Source: CAXMMR01 sp963692975
GTDB lineage: Bacteria > Pseudomonadota > Alphaproteobacteria > Acetobacterales > Acetobacteraceae
Length of the DNA stretch: 64,000 nucleotides
NCBI GenBank assembly: GCA_963692975.2
Contig: CAXMMR010000023.1
Coordinates: forward strand, 246,270-310,269
Reading direction: 5' to 3'
In this document: positions 56,886 through 64,000 of the stretch, in pieces
Position numbering within the stretch: position 1 is the first letter of the stretch
Layout: each line of letters begins with the position of its first letter
Made by a program: the position numbers and the translations under genes
The notes under the pieces: model-generated
The model's database searches: none
What the model was told of the DNA's origin: nothing
The model's input: only the letters and a program-made list of their open reading frames with translations

Positions 56886-57455
56886 TCAGCGGCGGTCGAG
56901 GATGCGTTCGACTTCGGCGCGGACCACGCGCTCCACGATGCCGGGCAGGTTCTGCTCGAGCCAGCCGGAGAGCAGCGGCGCCAGCGACTGGCGCACCAGC
57001 GCCTCGACGGTGAGGCCGCCGCCGCTGGAGGCCGCGGTCGTGCCGGCCATCTGTCTCAGCTCGGCCATAGCGGCGACGGCGGCGCGGGCGGCGGTGTCGC
57101 TGACCAGGCCTGCCTGCGGCGTCGGCGCGAGCGCCGGCTGCGACCGCGCAGCCGGCTCAGCTGCTGTCGAGGCCAGCTCGATATCCTGAGCGGGCGGGGC
57201 CGGATGGCTCGGCTCCAGCACCATCATCGACGGGTCGAGACGCAGAACGCCGTCGCCGCCGCGCGCTGTCTGCGGCTCGGCATTGCCGGTGGCGAGCGGC
57301 TCGCCGTCGCGCATGGCCTGCCGGATCGAGGCGATCACGCCGTCCATGGCGCCGACGCTGCTGTCGCCGATGCTGGCGCGGGGGTTGGCCGCAGGGCCGG
57401 CCGGGTGGCTGGACGACGGGCTGCGACCGGCGGCCTTGTCCGTGCGGTCGCTCAT
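56886..57455 (-). CDS. popZ: Polar organizing protein PopZ (DUF2497)
   Basis: PopZ self-assembles at cell poles and anchors the ParB-parS centromere in alphaproteobacteria. The 189-residue protein has an N-terminal region with the conserved short helix MDGVIASIRQAMRDGEPLAT, a Pro/Ala-rich acidic linker, and the diagnostic C-terminal oligomerisation helices LTVEALVRQSLAPLLSGWLE and QNLPGIVERVVRAEVERIL. The ATG at 57455 overlaps the tolC stop. The tolC-popZ pair is typical of the class. Confidence 0.9.
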   Translation of the reverse strand: MSDRTDKAAGRSPSSSHPAGPAANPRASIGDSSVGAMDGVIASIRQAMRDGEPLATGNAEPQTARGGDGVLRLDPSMMVLEPSHPAPPAQDIELASTAAEPAARSQPALAPTPQAGLVSDTAARAAVAAMAELRQMAGTTAASSGGGLTVEALVRQSLAPLLSGWLEQNLPGIVERVVRAEVERILDRR

Positions 57456-58993
57456 CGCCCCGGCACGCGGGTCGCGAAGTCGCCGGTGCCCCAGAGCCGG
57501 TCCCGCACGGCGTTGTAGTAGGCGGTCTCGTCATAGGTCGCGACGTGCAGGCCGAGGTCGCGTGCGGTCAGCCGGCCGACCGCGTCGGCGACGCTGTAGG
57601 AGGCGTTGATGTAGGAGGCGAGGTTCTGGATCAGCGTGACCCGGCTCTGCAGCAGCGCCTGCTGGGCGTTCAGCACGTCGAGCGTGGTGCGGCTGCCGAC
57701 GATCGCCTCGCGCGACACGCCCTCAAGGGCGATGGAGTTGGAGCGGATGGCGGCGCGAGTGCTGTCGATCGCGGCCTGGGCGGCGATCAGCGTCTCCCAG
57801 GCGGTCACCGTCTGCTGGATGGCGGCGCGGCGGGCGTCCTCGACGGCGCGCTCGCTCTGCTCGGCGGTCTGACGTGCCTGGCGCACGGCCGCATACTCGG
57901 CGCCGCCCTGGTAGAGCGGGATCGAGAAATTGAGCAGCGCGCTGGCGTTCTCGCCATGATCGCGCTCGTAGGTGCTGTTCTGGATCTTGGTGCCCTGCCC
58001 TTCGAGCGACAGCTGCGGCATCAGCGCCGAGAAGGCGACGTCGATCGCGTCCTTGGCGGCGGAATAGGCGAACAGCGCCGAGATGACGTTCGGATTATTG
58101 GCGACGGCGAGCTGAACCGCCTCGGTCTCGGAGCGTAGCTGCAGGTGGAGCGGCTGCGGCTCGATCAGGTCCTCGGCCGGGTCGGTGCCGACCTCGCGGG
58201 CGAAGGTCGCGCGCGCCGTCTGCAGGTTGCCGGCGGCGATCTCGCGGTTGGCCTGCGCGCCGGCCAGCGCCGCCTCGGCCTGCGCGACGTCGGTTCGGGT
58301 GATTTCGCCGACTCGAAAGCGATCGTTGGTCGCCTGCAGCTGACGCGTCAGCACCTGCTCGTTGCTGATGTTGAGCTCGAGCAGGTTTTGATTCTCGATC
58401 ACGCCGACATAGGCGTTCACGGTGTCGGAGAAGACCTGCTCCTCGGTCGCGATCAGCCGGCCGCGCTCGGCGAGCACCGAGTTGACCGCCTGGTGGGTCT
58501 GGGCGGTGGTGCGGCCGCCACGGTAGAGCGGCTGCGTCACCGTCGCCGAGGCGGTGTAGGTCTGACGCTCGACGGTGGTGATGCGAAAGGACTGCTGGTT
58601 CGCATTGGCGCCATTCGCACCATTCTGCCCCGTCATACCACTTAGGTTGCCAGCAAGCTCGGGATCGGCGCCGCCGCCGACGACGCTGTTGCTGGAGGCA
58701 TAGCCGGCGGTGCCGTTCACCACGATCGTCGGCCGCCAGCCGGCGAGCGCGGTCGGCACCCCCTCGTCGGTGGCGCGCAGGCGGGCACGCTCCTCGGTGA
58801 GCTGCGGATTGCTCTCATAGGCCAGCCCGAGAACCTCCTGCAGGGTGCGCGGCGGGCTGTTGATCTCGGTGCCCGCGAGGGCGGGAGGCTGAGCTTTGGC
58901 GACGTTGCACAGAAATACCGCAAGACAGGCCGTGCCGAGCGCCGTGGCGGGGATGCGTCCGGACCGGAGAGCCGACCTAATTCCAACAGCCAT
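57452..58993 (-). CDS. tolC: TolC-family outer membrane efflux protein
   Basis: TolC is the outer-membrane exit duct for tripartite efflux and type I secretion. The 513-residue protein starts MAVGIRSALRSGRI and has a signal peptide ending near CNVAKAQ. Two repeats of the OEP domain follow (TLQEVLGLAYESNPQLTEER and later LNFSIPLYQGGAEYAAVRQA). Long amphipathic helices carry the family motif NAQQALLQSRVTLIQNLASY. A Gly/Asn-rich loop (GMTGQNGANGANANQQ) is unusual. The ATG at 58993 follows GAGGATCGAG; the longer frame upstream overlaps pcm and is rejected. Confidence 0.93.
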   Translation of the reverse strand: MAVGIRSALRSGRIPATALGTACLAVFLCNVAKAQPPALAGTEINSPPRTLQEVLGLAYESNPQLTEERARLRATDEGVPTALAGWRPTIVVNGTAGYASSNSVVGGGADPELAGNLSGMTGQNGANGANANQQSFRITTVERQTYTASATVTQPLYRGGRTTAQTHQAVNSVLAERGRLIATEEQVFSDTVNAYVGVIENQNLLELNISNEQVLTRQLQATNDRFRVGEITRTDVAQAEAALAGAQANREIAAGNLQTARATFAREVGTDPAEDLIEPQPLHLQLRSETEAVQLAVANNPNVISALFAYSAAKDAIDVAFSALMPQLSLEGQGTKIQNSTYERDHGENASALLNFSIPLYQGGAEYAAVRQARQTAEQSERAVEDARRAAIQQTVTAWETLIAAQAAIDSTRAAIRSNSIALEGVSREAIVGSRTTLDVLNAQQALLQSRVTLIQNLASYINASYSVADAVGRLTARDLGLHVATYDETAYYNAVRDRLWGTGDFATRVPGR

Positions 58994-59123
58994 GCACTCG
59001 ATCCTCAACTCGTCGGGGCCAGTCTGCCATACCGTGCTCACCCTCGCCAACCGCGATGCAGCGGCGGCGGCGAGCATTATCGCCGGCTGGCGCTGCCAGG
59101 CCACGCCCGGGCGCGCCAGGCGA

Positions 59124-59801
59124 TCAGAAGGTGAAGGCGGGCGCGGGCAACAGCGAGGGCAGCAGCGGCGTCGAGGCATCGAAGGCGAAGCGCGCGACCA
59201 GGCCGGCCGGCGTCGCCTCGGCGATCACCGCCTGCGGCACCCGCCCCTCCTCGGCCAGCACGCCGACTAGCCGGCCATCGGGCTGCGCCAGCTGGGATGC
59301 AAGCGCCGGCGGGATGGCGCGCACCGCGCCCTCGATCACGATCAGCCCGTAAGGACCGCCATCCGGGTGGCCGGCGGCAAGCCGCCCTTGGACCAAAGTC
59401 AGGCCCGGCGCGAGCACGGCGCAGGCGGCACGCGCGGCGGCCAGCAGGCTGGGCGACTCCTCGAGCCCGACGACGCTGGCGCCGCAGCCGGCCAGCACCG
59501 CGGCGCCGTAGCCGACGCCGGCGCCGACCACCAGCACCCGCTCGCCGGGCCTTGGCCTGCCGAGCTGCAGCAGCCGGGCGAGGATCAGCGGCTCAAGCAG
59601 CACCCGACCGCCGCCGAGCGGCAGGTTGTCGTCGATGTAGGCGAGCGGGCGCAGCGCCTCGGGCAAGAATTGCTCACGCGGCATCGACCGCAGCACGTCG
59701 AGCAGGCGGCGGTCCGTGACCCGGTTGGGACGGATCTGGCCATCGACCATGTGCGCCCGGGCGCTGGCATAGCCGCCGGCGACGTCGTCAGGGACCTGCA
59801 T
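59124..59801 (-). CDS. pcm: Protein-L-isoaspartate O-methyltransferase family protein
   Basis: A SAM-dependent methyltransferase of the Pcm type that repairs isoaspartyl residues. The 225-residue protein has ARAHMVDGQIRPNRVTDRRL followed by VPREQFLPE-like MPREQFLPEALRPLAYIDDN and LPLGGGRVLLEP. The SAM motif is ERVLVVGAGVGYGAAVLAG. In this class the gene precedes tolC, and the enzyme is often called Pcm-like; repair activity is inferred. The ATG at 59801 follows AGGCAGG. Confidence 0.85.
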   Translation of the reverse strand: MQVPDDVAGGYASARAHMVDGQIRPNRVTDRRLLDVLRSMPREQFLPEALRPLAYIDDNLPLGGGRVLLEPLILARLLQLGRPRPGERVLVVGAGVGYGAAVLAGCGASVVGLEESPSLLAAARAACAVLAPGLTLVQGRLAAGHPDGGPYGLIVIEGAVRAIPPALASQLAQPDGRLVGVLAEEGRVPQAVIAEATPAGLVARFAFDASTPLLPSLLPAPAFTF

Positions 59802-59999
59802 GACCTGCCTCACCAAGATTGCGCCCGTTATAGGGGGCAACGGCACGGCAACAATCCCCCGGACCGGCCTTCGCCGCCGCCCGGCCGACGCTTGACCCAC
59901 ACCTGGTCCGACCCAGTGCCGACCGTTACACCTGCCCGGGCGGCGTGGCCGGCGCTTGACCGCGCCGGCGGCGGCGGATGATAAGCCGCCCTGCTCTCT

Positions 60000-60070
60000 G
60001 GTCCGGTGGCAGAGTGGTGATGCAGCGGACTGCAAATCCGCGAATGTGGGTTCGATTCCCGCCCGGACCT
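60000..60070 (+). tRNA. tRNA-Cys (GCA)
   Basis: A 71-nt cloverleaf on the plus strand. The acceptor GGTCCGG pairs with CCGGACC. The anticodon stem is GCGGA/TCCGC with loop CTGCAAA, anticodon GCA. The discriminator base is T, as expected for Cys. CCA is not encoded, unlike the other three tRNAs in the window. Confidence 0.95.
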
Positions 60071-60094
60071 TTCAGCACACGCCGGAGGCGGACG

Positions 60095-60117
60095 ATCTTG
60101 CCCATAGGCAAGATTTT
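60095..60117 (+). terminator. Intrinsic terminator after tRNA-Cys (family C palindrome, copy 2)
   Basis: Stem ATCTTGCC (60095-60102), loop CATA, arm GGCAAGAT (60107-60114) and a T-run to 60117. It lies 25 bp after the tRNA 3' end. The core is the same palindrome as the one next to dnaE at 19739-19758. Confidence 0.7.
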
Positions 60118-60246
60118 AGTAACAGATTGATTTGCCTCATTTCACCCTACCGCGGCGGCAGCCGTCACGTCGGCGATCCCGACGACGCTTTTTAGCGGCT
60201 TGCCGCCAAAGTGCCAATCAGCAGGGCGCCAGCCTCCGCTGAGGGC

Positions 60247-60783
60247 TCAGGCGTCGGCTGCGACCTCGGTAGTCGCATCCGCCTCTTCGGGAGCGCGCAG
60301 CGTCGCCAGACGGTTGCGGCCCGCAATGATGATCTCCAGGTGCAGCGCGCGCTCCTCAACGGCGGAGGGACCGCGCAACAGCACCAGCTCCAGGCTCTCG
60401 AGGAGCTTCTCAGCCAGCTTCACATCGCCGATCTCGCAGGCATGCTCGAAGGCCGTGGTGATCTTATCGGACAGGCGGCGGGCCGGACGGCCGGATGGCG
60501 CTGCCTGAACATTCGGGGCGGACGGCGTCGCAGCCACGACGTCGGAACGAGCTTGGACAGGCGGCGGTGGCGCGAGCTGCCTGGCCTCGACCTCGGTCTC
60601 GGCGGGGGGCGCGACGCGCGCGGCGGCGCTGATCGTGGCCAGCAACACCAGGAAGGTCGAGGCATAGGCGCCGGCGCCCCAGAGCAGCCCGTAGGCGATG
60701 CCGCAAACGGCCGAGGCGATGACGCCCGTGGCGCTGAGGGTGACGAAGCCGACGCCGGCGAGCCGCCAGGCAGAGAGGCGCAT
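60247..60783 (-). CDS. Hypothetical two-TM protein with a helical C-terminal domain
   Basis: The 178-residue protein is not recognised. Residues 1-55 form two membrane segments (LAGVGFVTLSATGVIASAVC and LLWGAGAYASTFLVLLATIS). A Pro/Ala linker follows. The C-terminal helical region (KITTAFEHACEIGDVKLAEK then LLESLELVLL) resembles tetratrico-like helices. It lies near the unknown envelope genes in the same direction, but about 140 bp away. The ATG is at 60783. Confidence 0.65.
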   Translation of the reverse strand: MRLSAWRLAGVGFVTLSATGVIASAVCGIAYGLLWGAGAYASTFLVLLATISAAARVAPPAETEVEARQLAPPPPVQARSDVVAATPSAPNVQAAPSGRPARRLSDKITTAFEHACEIGDVKLAEKLLESLELVLLRGPSAVEERALHLEIIIAGRNRLATLRAPEEADATTEVAADA

Positions 60784-60852
60784 GCGTGTGATCCCATCCA
60801 GGTGGATGGCAGTAGAGCCCAGAAAGGTTAAGCGATCGTTAGCAAGCCGCGA

Positions 60853-60923
60853 AAAAGCAGGGCCAAAAGCTGCCCTGGACTCGTTGAATTTCGAGGTTTC
60901 GCCTCCGACAGGCCTCGCTTGGC
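60853..60923. repeat. Possible decayed family A element
   Basis: AGCAGGGCCAAAAGCTGCCCTGG, then TCGAGGTTTCGCCTCCGA and GGCCTCGCTTGGC, follow the family A hairpin order with many changes, up to the stop of the next minus-strand gene. It is weaker than all other copies and could be chance in a GC-rich gap. Confidence 0.3.
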
Positions 60924-62162
60924 TTAGGGCGCCGCCGCCTGCAGCGGAAACGACAGGCCGGTCGCGGCGCGCACGCCGAGCCGGCCGGAGAGCGGCCCGC
61001 GCTCGGGGCCGGACAGGCTGACCTGCTCGCTCGCCGCGCTGGTCGCGATGCCGACCGAGGTGGTCGCCTCGAGCCGGCAGCCGGGGCGTCCGGCCGTGCA
61101 GCGGATGCTGCCCTCGAGCATGGCGATGCCGAGCCGGCTGATCCCGAGCCAGCTATCGACCAGGGTGCCGTCCTGGTCGGCGAGTAGCGCAATCCGGCCG
61201 TCCAGCGTCTGTCCGTCCAGGCTCAGCGTCACCGGGTAGCGGCGCGCGACCACCGGCAGGATGTTCGGCACATTGAGGTCTGCCCCCATGCCGGCCAGCG
61301 CCGCGGCCAGCGAGCCGAAGGCGGCGCGCCAGAAACCGCGCGCGGTCTCGGGCAGGCCAGGGTCGTCGCTGATGTCCGAGCCGACGCCGAAGGCGTAGAA
61401 CACGCCGCCGCGCAGATACGTGCCGAGCCGCTGGCCGAGGCCGGACGGCGGCGCCGCGTGCTCGAGAGACGCCGCCGCTGCGTGCTCAGAAGACTGCGCC
61501 GCCGCATGCTCAGACGTCGCCGCCGCGCCGTGCCTGAACACCGTGCCGAGATCGCTGTTCTCGGCCATGTCCGAGTAGATGATGGCGCGGATGGTGACCT
61601 GGCTGGCGGCGAAACGGCCCTCATCGGAGGCGAGGGCGCGGATGATCTGCTTGGCCGGCGCGTCCGCCGCGGTGGTGCGCACGCTGTCGGCCGGGCGCTT
61701 GGCGGCAAGATAGACCTGGGTCAGCGCGGCACCGAAATCGTGCAGGAAGTATTTCTGCTGGTCGGCCACGCCGGCGAGCGGATTTTGCTCGAACAGGTAG
61801 GTCTGGGCGGCAAACCGTGCCTGCTCGGCGGCGGAGTAGGCCGGCCAGCAGCCCGACCAGAGCTCGCTCGACTGGCCGGAGCCGGCCTGCCCCGCGCCGC
61901 CACCAGGCGACAGCCGCACCACGGTGACGCGCTCGCCGGGTGCAAGTGTGGCGCGCAGCTTGGTGTCGAGGCGATGCGCCCAATCGGTCTGGCCGTCGAT
62001 CATCAGCGTGTCGTCGATGTAGACGACGGTCTGGCGGACCTGCGGCTGACGGCAGAACGCCGGGTCCAGCCCGCCGGCGCCGAACAGTGCGGCGCGCGCG
62101 GCCGCGGCCGGCAACCAGGCGGTCAGCGCGAGGGCCAGGATGGCGGCGGCGCGGCGCCTCAT
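60924..62162 (-). CDS. Secreted VWA-like protein of unknown function
   Basis: A 412-residue exported protein. The signal peptide ends near AAAARA (residue 24). The domain (about residues 45-260) starts with a strand carrying acidic residues (QTVVYIDDTLMIDG) and continues with RATLAPGERVTVVRLSPGGG and later VTIRAIIYSDMAENSDLGTV, a layout like VWA domains with a modified metal site. A low-complexity insert has three EHAA repeats (SEHAAAQSSEHAAAASLEHA). The rest is beta-rich. The ATG at 62162 overlaps the upstream stop by 4 bp, so it is translationally coupled to the membrane gene. Confidence 0.6.
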   Translation of the reverse strand: MRRRAAAILALALTAWLPAAAARAALFGAGGLDPAFCRQPQVRQTVVYIDDTLMIDGQTDWAHRLDTKLRATLAPGERVTVVRLSPGGGAGQAGSGQSSELWSGCWPAYSAAEQARFAAQTYLFEQNPLAGVADQQKYFLHDFGAALTQVYLAAKRPADSVRTTAADAPAKQIIRALASDEGRFAASQVTIRAIIYSDMAENSDLGTVFRHGAAATSEHAAAQSSEHAAAASLEHAAPPSGLGQRLGTYLRGGVFYAFGVGSDISDDPGLPETARGFWRAAFGSLAAALAGMGADLNVPNILPVVARRYPVTLSLDGQTLDGRIALLADQDGTLVDSWLGISRLGIAMLEGSIRCTAGRPGCRLEATTSVGIATSAASEQVSLSGPERGPLSGRLGVRAATGLSFPLQAAAP

Positions 62163-63487
62163 CCTGCGAGCTCGCGCAGCAGCGCGGCGTCGAGCACCAG
62201 CGGCATCGCCTTGTAGTCGTATGGCGTTAGCGGCCGGCCGTCGCTGCCGATGCTGATCGCCACGGCGCCGCGCTGGGCCAGCGCCAGGCGGGCCAGCGCG
62301 TCGCGGTAGCTCTCCGCCTCGCCGCGCAGGGTGGCGGCCAGCGCCTGCAGGATCGCCTCGCCATGCGCGTCCACCTGGTCGAGCAGCGCCTTTTGCGGAC
62401 CGACCGCCGCCGCGCGGGTCGATGCGGCGCGCTGCTTCTCGGCGACGTCCTTGGCCGCCTGCGCCTGCACCGTGCGGATGCGGTCGACGACGCCGGCGCG
62501 GCGGCGGCCGAAGCGGCGCGAGGCGGCGGCGTACTGGTGCGTCGCGTCCATGTAGTCGGGATCGACATCGTGGGTGAGGTAGGCGAGGAACACGCCGACC
62601 AGCCAGGCGGCGACGTTGGCGAGCAGCGACAGCAGAACGTCGCGCAGCGGATGCACCTCGATCACCGCGTCGGCGCCGAGCAGGTTCGGCCCGGCGTCTG
62701 CCGCCAGAGTGTGCAGCACGGCGGCGTAGCGCGAGCCGCCGGCCGCCGCCAGCACCACCAGCAAGGCCAGAGTCGAGAGGCCGAACAGCCGCCAGTCGCC
62801 GAGCCGGCGGGCACGCTCGCGGTGCTGACCGAAGCGCACCGCCCACTGCTTGAGAATGGTGCCGTGGCCGTGCGCGGCGAAGGCGAGTGCCACGCCCAGC
62901 ACCGCGGTCGCGCCGGCAGCGATCGCCGGCACGCCGGTGAAGATGAAGAAGGTGTCGTAGTTGATCAGCCACTCGGCGACGCCGATCAGCAGCAGGCCGA
63001 GCCAGTAGAACGGCGACAGACCGCGCATGTTGGGCGCCCGGCCGCCGTTGCGGTCGCGCGCGTCCCGCCACAGCAGCTCCGCCTCGGCGTAGCGGTCCCG
63101 CGCTTGGCGATAGCGGTGGTCCTCGCCCGCCTGCGCCTCGACCTCGGCGATCCGGGCGTCGCGCGCGCGCTCCAGGCCGGCCAGCTCGCCCTCCAGGCGG
63201 CGGACCGCCTCGATCGCCGGACGCGCCGGCTCCAGCGCGGTGTCAAAACCCGCGCGGGCCTCGCGCCAGGCGGCGAGATGGGCACGGGCCGGCTGCACAA
63301 GGTGGAGCCGCATGCCCGCCGTAAGCCCACGCTCATCCACGCCGACGCGGCCGAACGAGGCCTCTTCGGCGGCGTGCTCGGCCAACACGCCCGGAAGCTG
63401 GACGAGGCGGTCGGCGCGAAGCGGGAAGCGCAGCGCCTGGGCGGCGAGGTCCTGCAGCGCCGGCTCGGTCTTAGGGAGGGCTGACAT
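62159..63487 (-). CDS. Four-TM membrane protein with flanking coiled coils, unknown function
   Basis: A 442-residue protein that I do not recognise. A charged helical region (about residues 75-148, rich in Arg, Glu and Ala) precedes two closely spaced membrane segments (about 158-176 and 183-206) joined by the loop WLINYDTFFIF. Two more segments follow at about 233-250 and 283-304. The C-terminal 130 residues are again helical with many Arg, Gln and Ala. The order suggests long cytoplasmic or periplasmic stalks. It is coupled to the VWA-like gene and follows a family A repeat. The ATG is at 63487. Confidence 0.6.
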   Translation of the reverse strand: MSALPKTEPALQDLAAQALRFPLRADRLVQLPGVLAEHAAEEASFGRVGVDERGLTAGMRLHLVQPARAHLAAWREARAGFDTALEPARPAIEAVRRLEGELAGLERARDARIAEVEAQAGEDHRYRQARDRYAEAELLWRDARDRNGGRAPNMRGLSPFYWLGLLLIGVAEWLINYDTFFIFTGVPAIAAGATAVLGVALAFAAHGHGTILKQWAVRFGQHRERARRLGDWRLFGLSTLALLVVLAAAGGSRYAAVLHTLAADAGPNLLGADAVIEVHPLRDVLLSLLANVAAWLVGVFLAYLTHDVDPDYMDATHQYAAASRRFGRRRAGVVDRIRTVQAQAAKDVAEKQRAASTRAAAVGPQKALLDQVDAHGEAILQALAATLRGEAESYRDALARLALAQRGAVAISIGSDGRPLTPYDYKAMPLVLDAALLRELAG

Positions 63488-63518
63488 CGAGGCCAAAGGT
63501 AGGGCGAGATGGTAGGGC

Positions 63519-63766
63519 AAGGAAGGCCAGGGCTCTGCCCTGGACGGGCCCCTTCGCAGGCGTGCGAAGGGAACCCGCCGCTGGGGCCGTGAGGCCCCAG
63601 ACCCCTAGCGTTTAGAATTCAAGCTACCCTCTTACTTGCTTGGCGAAGCCATTAAGACCCTGCTCCCACAGCCCTGATCTCGCCCGCAGAAAATGAAGAC
63701 TGGATGGATTTCAAAGGCTCCGCCTTTGATGGGGTCAAGGGGCAAAGCCCCTTGCCTTGCCTTGCC
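63519..63766. repeat. Family A composite palindromic element (copy A11), with a nested extra hairpin
   Basis: AAGGAAGGCCAGGGCTCTGCCC, then an extra 22-bp perfect hairpin CCCTTCGCA-GGCG-TGCGAAGGG (63550-63571), then CTGGGGCC/GGCCCCAG and the CTTGCTTGGCGAAGCC block. About 60 bp of variable sequence, AAAGGCTCCGCCTTTGATGG and AAGGGGCAAAGCCCCTT follow. It abuts the stop codon of the gene at the right edge. Confidence 0.9.
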
Positions 63767-64000
63767 TCAAAACGCCGGCGTCTGCGTGAGCGGTGCCCGG
63801 GTGACCGGCTCGGGCTGGCGGATGTGGATGGGCGGCTCGGCGGCGGGCTGGCGCGGGCGGGCGGCGGGCAGTGGGTCGGGCAGCCTGATGTGGTCGGCCT
63901 CGACCAGACCGGAGCCTTGCGCGTCGGGGCGGAGCACGGCGACGTCGCCTTGGCCGCTGGCCTGCACGGCGGCGAGGTTGGCGGCGAGGCTGTCGCCGAG
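63767..64000 (-). CDS. C-terminal fragment of a Pro-rich protein (runs off the window)
   Basis: The last 77 residues of a protein whose start lies beyond the window. The visible part reads LGDSLAANLAAVQASGQG and DVAVLRPDAQGSGL, then a Pro/Arg-rich tail with IRLPDPLPAA and IHIRQPEPVTRAPL. No domain is recognised. It is in the same direction as the two unknown envelope genes and may belong to the same operon, though a family A repeat separates them. Its TGA stop is the first part of that repeat. Confidence 0.55.
   Translation of the reverse strand, partial: LGDSLAANLAAVQASGQGDVAVLRPDAQGSGLVEADHIRLPDPLPAARPRQPAAEPPIHIRQPEPVTRAPLTQTPAF

Noticed and set aside
60000..60117. tRNA-Cys with its following palindrome as a phage attachment site
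   Set aside because: No integrase, no duplicated tRNA 3' end and no foreign-looking block is next to it. The palindrome reads as a terminator.
62163..63071. N-terminal extension of the VWA-like gene up to 63071
   Set aside because: It overlaps the four-TM gene completely and is Arg/Ala-rich without a fold. The internal ATG at 62162 has a signal peptide and an ATGA coupling.

Overview
The window is a high-GC chromosome segment from an alphaproteobacterium. Rhodospirillales, and Acetobacteraceae in particular, fit best. The inference rests on gene order (rpsB-tsf-pyrH-frr-uppS-cdsA-dxr-rseP-bamA-skp-lpxD-fabZ-lpxA-lpxI; nuoA-N followed by birA, coaX, rnj, a DUF1467 gene, proS, lol genes and dnaE; tig-clpP-clpX-lon; pcm-tolC-popZ), on a short prolyl-tRNA synthetase without the editing insert, and on the PopZ and DUF1467 families. 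Almost everything is core housekeeping and most genes lie on the minus strand.

Layout. 1-13.9 kb: translation factors, isoprenoid and phospholipid precursor synthesis, outer-membrane assembly and lipid A genes, read leftwards from a good promoter and structured leader in front of rpsB. 14-19.6 kb: a small accessory stretch with a GT-C-like membrane protein, a metallo-beta-lactamase-fold hydrolase, an alpha/beta hydrolase divergent from a TetR regulator, a decayed chloramphenicol-phosphotransferase-like relic and a GNAT acetyltransferase. 19.7-45.6 kb: dnaE, lolD, a LolC/E-type permease, proS, DUF1467, RNase J, coaX, birA and the complete complex I operon nuoA-N; nuoL is broken into three reading frames as sequenced. 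45.7-52.7 kb: tRNA-Asp, tRNA-Val, lon, clpX, clpP, tig and tRNA-Leu. 53-60 kb: IclR regulator, nnr, a CopD-like membrane protein, a DUF2272 lipoprotein, popZ, tolC, pcm and tRNA-Cys. 60.2-64 kb: a cluster of envelope genes of unknown function (a two-TM protein, a secreted VWA-like protein, a four-TM coiled-coil protein and the end of a proline-rich protein).

The most unusual feature is not a gene. Two families of short composite palindromic elements fill many of the gaps between genes. Family A (about 60-250 bp, 11 clear copies) is a modular chain of GC-rich hairpins with complementary ends of the AAGGCCAGGGGC / GCCCCTGGCCTT type. Family B (about 35-145 bp, 7 copies) is a pair of hairpins with T-run/A-run arms. 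Both commonly begin within a few bases of a stop codon, often as T(A/G)AGGAAG. They occur inside otherwise tight operons. One family A copy lies in frame inside a membrane-protein gene, and two others supply the C-terminal residues of proteins. No transposase is present, so they look like non-autonomous (MITE-, REP- or RPE-like) elements or modules of RNA processing.
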